From Bacillus sp. BGMRC 2118 (GTDB lineage: Bacteria; Bacillota; Bacilli; Bacillales; SA4): DNA of 64,000 nt. Shown in pieces: positions 61,231 through 64,000 of the stretch. The notes beneath the pieces were generated by a model. The model made no database searches, was not told the DNA's origin, and was given only the letters and a program-made list of their open reading frames with translations. The stretch is taken from positions 124,001 through 188,000 of the forward strand of contig VTTJ01000006.1 in assembly GCA_008364785.1 (NCBI GenBank), written 5' to 3'. Both the position numbers and the translations under genes were made by a program. The stretch's first letter is position 1; each line of letters starts with the position of its first letter.

Positions 61231-62681
61231 TGATGAAACCAATGATTACGGTGGAAAAGCTTAGATTGAAATTTCCAGGTGAAGAGCAGCTTTTATTTAA
61301 AGATATGAATCTAACAATCCAAAAGGGCGAGAAGGTTCTCCTTCTTGGTCCTTCTGGCTGTGGGAAATCAACACTGCTTCAAGTGTTGGGAGGGATCATC
61401 CCAAGGTCTATAGATATTCCTATGAAAGCAGAGAATATAAATCTTCCCAAGGCAGTCGGCTATGTTTTTCAAGATCCAGAGAGTCAATTTTGTATGTCAT
61501 ATGTTGATGAGGAAATTGCGTTTGTCCTGGAAAATCTACAAGTTCCTAGAGAAGAAATGAATGACAAGATTAAACATTATCTACGTATAGTAGGGCTTCA
61601 GGATATCCCGTTACATACAAAGATTGAATCACTTTCTGGAGGACAGAAACAACGTCTTGCTATTGCCTCAACGTTAGCATTAGAGCCTGAAGTTCTTCTG
61701 CTTGATGAACCAACAGCTATGTTAGATCCAGCTGGAACGAAGCAGGTGTGGGACACCATTTCAGATGTAATGAAGGATCAAACATTAATTATCGTAGAGC
61801 ACAAAATTGAACATGTTGTTGAGCTTGTTAGGCGAGTGATTGTTTTTAATAACAGTGGTGAAATTCTTGTAGATGCGCCAAAGGAAGAGATTCTGTGTAA
61901 CTATCTTCACTTACTAAGAAGTCACGGAATATGGTACCCAGGTGTATGGAAGGAATACGTGTCTAGTAATCCAAGGCAAATATCACAACCGACTCTTTCA
62001 AGTGATTCAATTGTGAAGATGAAGGATTTTAACGTATATCGAAAAAAAGAAATGATCGCTTTTGTTGAGGAATTGAAGATTGATCAAGGAGAATGGATTA
62101 CGGTAGTTGGTGAGAATGGAGCAGGGAAAAGTACGCTATTACTCGGAATGATGCAGTTGTTAAAAACCTCAGGGAATTATGAAATTCTTGGTAAACGAGT
62201 CATACCAAAGCTTGACCTATCCAGTGATATTGCCTACGTTTTTCAAAATCCTGAATTCCAATTTGTAGCTCATACTGTTTTTGATGAAGTATCTTTTTCA
62301 CTTGTACTAGATGGGGAAAATGAGTCAGTGATTCAGGAAAAAGTGACGGATTTGTTAAAGAAATTTTCTCTCTTTGAACATCGCCATAAACACCCATACG
62401 AATTATCAATGGGACAAAAGAGGAGACTTAGTGTCGCTACAGCGATTCTAAATAATCAAAAGATACTCCTATTAGATGAGCCGACATTCGGTCAAGATAG
62501 CAAAAATACATTTGAATTGCTAGAACTTCTCGAAAAGGAACGGAACGAAGGAAAAGTAATTGTGATGATTACTCACGATGAACAAATTGTAGAGAATTTT
62601 GCTACGAGGAAATGGATGATGAAAAAAGGCAGAATCGTTGAAGATATTTATATTTCGAATAGAAAGGCGGTTTACGTATAA
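61230..62681 (+). CDS. ykoD: YkoD, duplicated ECF ATPase
   Basis: The start is the ATG overlapping the ykoE stop (TGATG), giving 483 residues. Two ABC ATPase modules are fused. The first has LLGPSGCGKSTLL, ESLSGGQKQRLA and VLLLDEPTAMLDP; the second has VVGENGAGKSTLL, a diverged signature ELSMGQKRRLS and ILLLDEPTFGQDS. Q-loops read YVFQDPESQF and YVFQNPEFQF, typical of ECF EcfA. It powers uptake through YkoE and YkoC. Confidence 0.95.
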   Translation: MMKPMITVEKLRLKFPGEEQLLFKDMNLTIQKGEKVLLLGPSGCGKSTLLQVLGGIIPRSIDIPMKAENINLPKAVGYVFQDPESQFCMSYVDEEIAFVLENLQVPREEMNDKIKHYLRIVGLQDIPLHTKIESLSGGQKQRLAIASTLALEPEVLLLDEPTAMLDPAGTKQVWDTISDVMKDQTLIIVEHKIEHVVELVRRVIVFNNSGEILVDAPKEEILCNYLHLLRSHGIWYPGVWKEYVSSNPRQISQPTLSSDSIVKMKDFNVYRKKEMIAFVEELKIDQGEWITVVGENGAGKSTLLLGMMQLLKTSGNYEILGKRVIPKLDLSSDIAYVFQNPEFQFVAHTVFDEVSFSLVLDGENESVIQEKVTDLLKKFSLFEHRHKHPYELSMGQKRRLSVATAILNNQKILLLDEPTFGQDSKNTFELLELLEKERNEGKVIVMITHDEQIVENFATRKWMMKKGRIVEDIYISNRKAVYV

Positions 62682-62684
62682 AGG

Positions 62685-63494
62685 ATGGATACGAAGAATG
62701 AAACTTGGATGTATCATATTAATCCAACATTAAAGTTGTTTGTCATGTTAGTAGTTTTCATCCTCCTATTGCTTATTCATAATCCTACTACACTATTGAA
62801 TGTAACTCTGTTGTTATTTCTATTATTCATGTTGTTTAACGGTTATAAGATTAGAATCGTTTTACTTCTATTACTTCCATTTCTATTAATTTTTATATCT
62901 ACCTCTTCTGCAATGATTATGTTTGGAAAAGGAGATACCACTTGGGTGAAATGGGGATTGATTCACATCACAGAAGAAAGCTTCTACCGTGGCATTCATA
63001 TTGGCATACGGGCTCTTTCCTTTGGATTAATCGGCTTACTCTTTTCACTTACGACAAAGCCTGTAACTCTTTTTTATTCCTTGATGCAGCAGGCTAAGCT
63101 TAGTCCGAAGTATGCCTATAGCTTTCTAGCAGGGTACCGGTTAATTCCGATTATGTTAGAAGAATTTCAAGTGATTCACCGTGCAATGAAAGTAAGGGGA
63201 ATTCGGCGACAAAAGGGATGGAGTGGCATGGTGCTTAAATTAAAAGCTTATACCATACCATTACTAGCCCAGAGCATTAGAAGAGCATTTCGCATTGGTG
63301 TTGCCATGGAAGCTAAACAATTCTCATCAGAGACGAAACGAACGTACTATTACAAAATAGGATTTTCAAAGCATGATCTATATTTTGTCTGCATAATGAC
63401 TCTAATCCTAACGAGTGCGTACCTCCTATCATTACAATTTCCATACATACCTATCCAAGACGTTAGATACGAAGCTGCTACATTAACGCTTTAA
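62685..63494 (+). CDS. ykoC: YkoC, ECF transporter transmembrane subunit (EcfT)
   Basis: This 269-residue protein has five to six helices and the two coupling ArgGly motifs of EcfT: MKVRGIRRQ near residue 168 and a second basic stretch AFRIGVAMEAKQFSSETKR near 205. It begins four bases after ykoD. It links the ATPase to the S component YkoE. The start codon could instead be the ATG at residue 9 (MYHINPTLKL), where EcfT homology begins. Confidence 0.92.
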   Translation: MDTKNETWMYHINPTLKLFVMLVVFILLLLIHNPTTLLNVTLLLFLLFMLFNGYKIRIVLLLLLPFLLIFISTSSAMIMFGKGDTTWVKWGLIHITEESFYRGIHIGIRALSFGLIGLLFSLTTKPVTLFYSLMQQAKLSPKYAYSFLAGYRLIPIMLEEFQVIHRAMKVRGIRRQKGWSGMVLKLKAYTIPLLAQSIRRAFRIGVAMEAKQFSSETKRTYYYKIGFSKHDLYFVCIMTLILTSAYLLSLQFPYIPIQDVRYEAATLTL

Positions 63495-63500
63495 CGTAAC

Positions 63501-63515
63501 GGGGGACTGTCCCCC
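63501..63515. repeat. GGGGGAC palindrome
   Basis: GGGGGAC-T-GTCCCCC is a perfect 15-base palindrome between ykoC and tenI. It has no T run. Similar GC-rich mini-palindromes are scattered between genes in Bacillaceae; it may stabilise or process the operon mRNA. Confidence 0.6.
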
Positions 63516-63554
63516 ATTGCTTTAAAGTGTGAAAGTTAGGTGAGGAGGGAGTTC

Positions 63555-64000
63555 ATGGGGATACATTTGATTTCAAATGGTAGGTTGAGTGCTGCACAGT
63601 TTTGTGAAGCTGTGCAGTCTTGCAGCGAATATGTTGAATGTATTCATATTCGTGAGAAGCATTTAAGTGCGAGTGAATTATTCGATTATGTAAACACGCT
63701 GCTTGATAGAGGGATATCTTCAGAGAAGCTTATTATGCATGATCGGGTGGATGTTGCGATGGCATCAGGTGTGAGAAGGGTTCAACTAACAACAAGAAGT
63801 CTGCCTGTATCCATTGTGAAGGAGACATTTCCATCATTGTTCATTGGATGTTCCACGCACTCTCTAGAAGAGGTGAAGATTGCCGAAGCTGGAGGTGCTG
63901 ATTTTGTACTCTATGGCCATGTGTACAAAACTACTTCAAAGCCTGGTCTCGAACCAAGAGGAATTACCCAGGTAAAAGGCATCACTAGTCAGACGATTGT
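63555..64000 (+). CDS. tenI: TenI, thiazole tautomerase (partial, runs off window)
   Basis: A strong ribosome binding site (GAGGAGGGAG) precedes the ATG. The 148 visible codons encode a thiamin-phosphate-synthase-like TIM barrel: HLISNGRLSAAQFCEAV, CIHIREKHLSASELFDYVNT, KLIMHDRVDVAMASGV, GCSTHSLEEVKIAEAGGADF and VLYGHVYKTTSKPGLEPRG. The histidine in GHVYKT marks TenI (thiazole tautomerase) over ThiE. It continues the thiamin operon. Confidence 0.92.
   Translation, partial: MGIHLISNGRLSAAQFCEAVQSCSEYVECIHIREKHLSASELFDYVNTLLDRGISSEKLIMHDRVDVAMASGVRRVQLTTRSLPVSIVKETFPSLFIGCSTHSLEEVKIAEAGGADFVLYGHVYKTTSKPGLEPRGITQVKGITSQTI

Noticed and set aside
1..64000. CRISPR arrays, tRNA or rRNA genes
   Set aside because: No series of regularly spaced direct repeats and no cloverleaf or rRNA-like blocks were seen on either strand.

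Overview
The window looks like chromosome from a low-GC, spore-forming member of the Bacillaceae. Evidence: a spoVR remnant, Bacillus-type gene families (YknW/YknX, EcsA/B/C, YfmQ, CBO0543, DUF3231, FbpA, YkoE/D/C with TenA/TenI), strong AGGAGG ribosome binding sites, frequent TTG and GTG starts, and S-box and TPP riboswitches. No rRNA, tRNA or CRISPR array was seen.

Region 1 (1-13,376) is very AT-rich accessory DNA. It holds two decayed methyltransferase genes, a zinc metallopeptidase gene divergent from a MacB-type ABC exporter pair, another broken gene of unknown family, a P-loop ATPase, and a caspase-like protease fused to a predicted beta-propeller. It stops abruptly at about 13,377 inside spoVR, of which only the C-terminal 212 codons remain. 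The ATPase and caspase-propeller genes are the best candidates here for an undescribed, possibly defence-related, system.

Region 2 (13.4-41.6 kb) is ordinary chromosome. In order it carries two small envelope proteins; an APH-family kinase; an EcsA/EcsB-like transporter; a lipoprotein; a MarR-ArsN1-flavoprotein operon with cysteine-rich tails; a DUF2243 pair; a Ktr/Trk potassium channel; a SulP transporter; a three-gene GtrA / GT2 / GT-C-like glycosylation operon; YknW-YknX; a MerR regulator with two convergent CNNM/CorC-type proteins; a CPT-like kinase, a VTT protein, an erythromycin esterase homologue and EcsC; and ModA-ModB with a Nudix hydrolase.

Region 3 (41.6-58.9 kb) is a patchwork of small adaptive genes and relics: a MocR regulator, YfmQ, a frameshifted small gene, two CBO0543 membrane proteins, a royal-jelly-family propeller, an Rrf2 regulator divergent from an NmrA-type reductase, two tandem SAM-I (S-box) riboswitches ahead of a small FbpA-family protein and a lipase, an aldo/keto reductase, an ANT(6) adenylyltransferase, an isochorismatase fragment, DUF3231, an IS110-family relic and a chemoreceptor.

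Region 4 (59.1-64.0 kb) is a thiamin locus: a consensus promoter, a TPP riboswitch and its terminator, then tenA, ykoE, ykoD, ykoC and the start of tenI. This would salvage and import thiamin precursors under TPP feedback.

A short element of about 170-190 bp with terminal inverted repeats (GGCTnTTTTC) occurs five times between genes (four full copies, one half copy) and behaves like a MITE family. The two CNNM paralogues share a leader in which a perfect but sequence-divergent hairpin separates a strong Shine-Dalgarno sequence from a TTG start.
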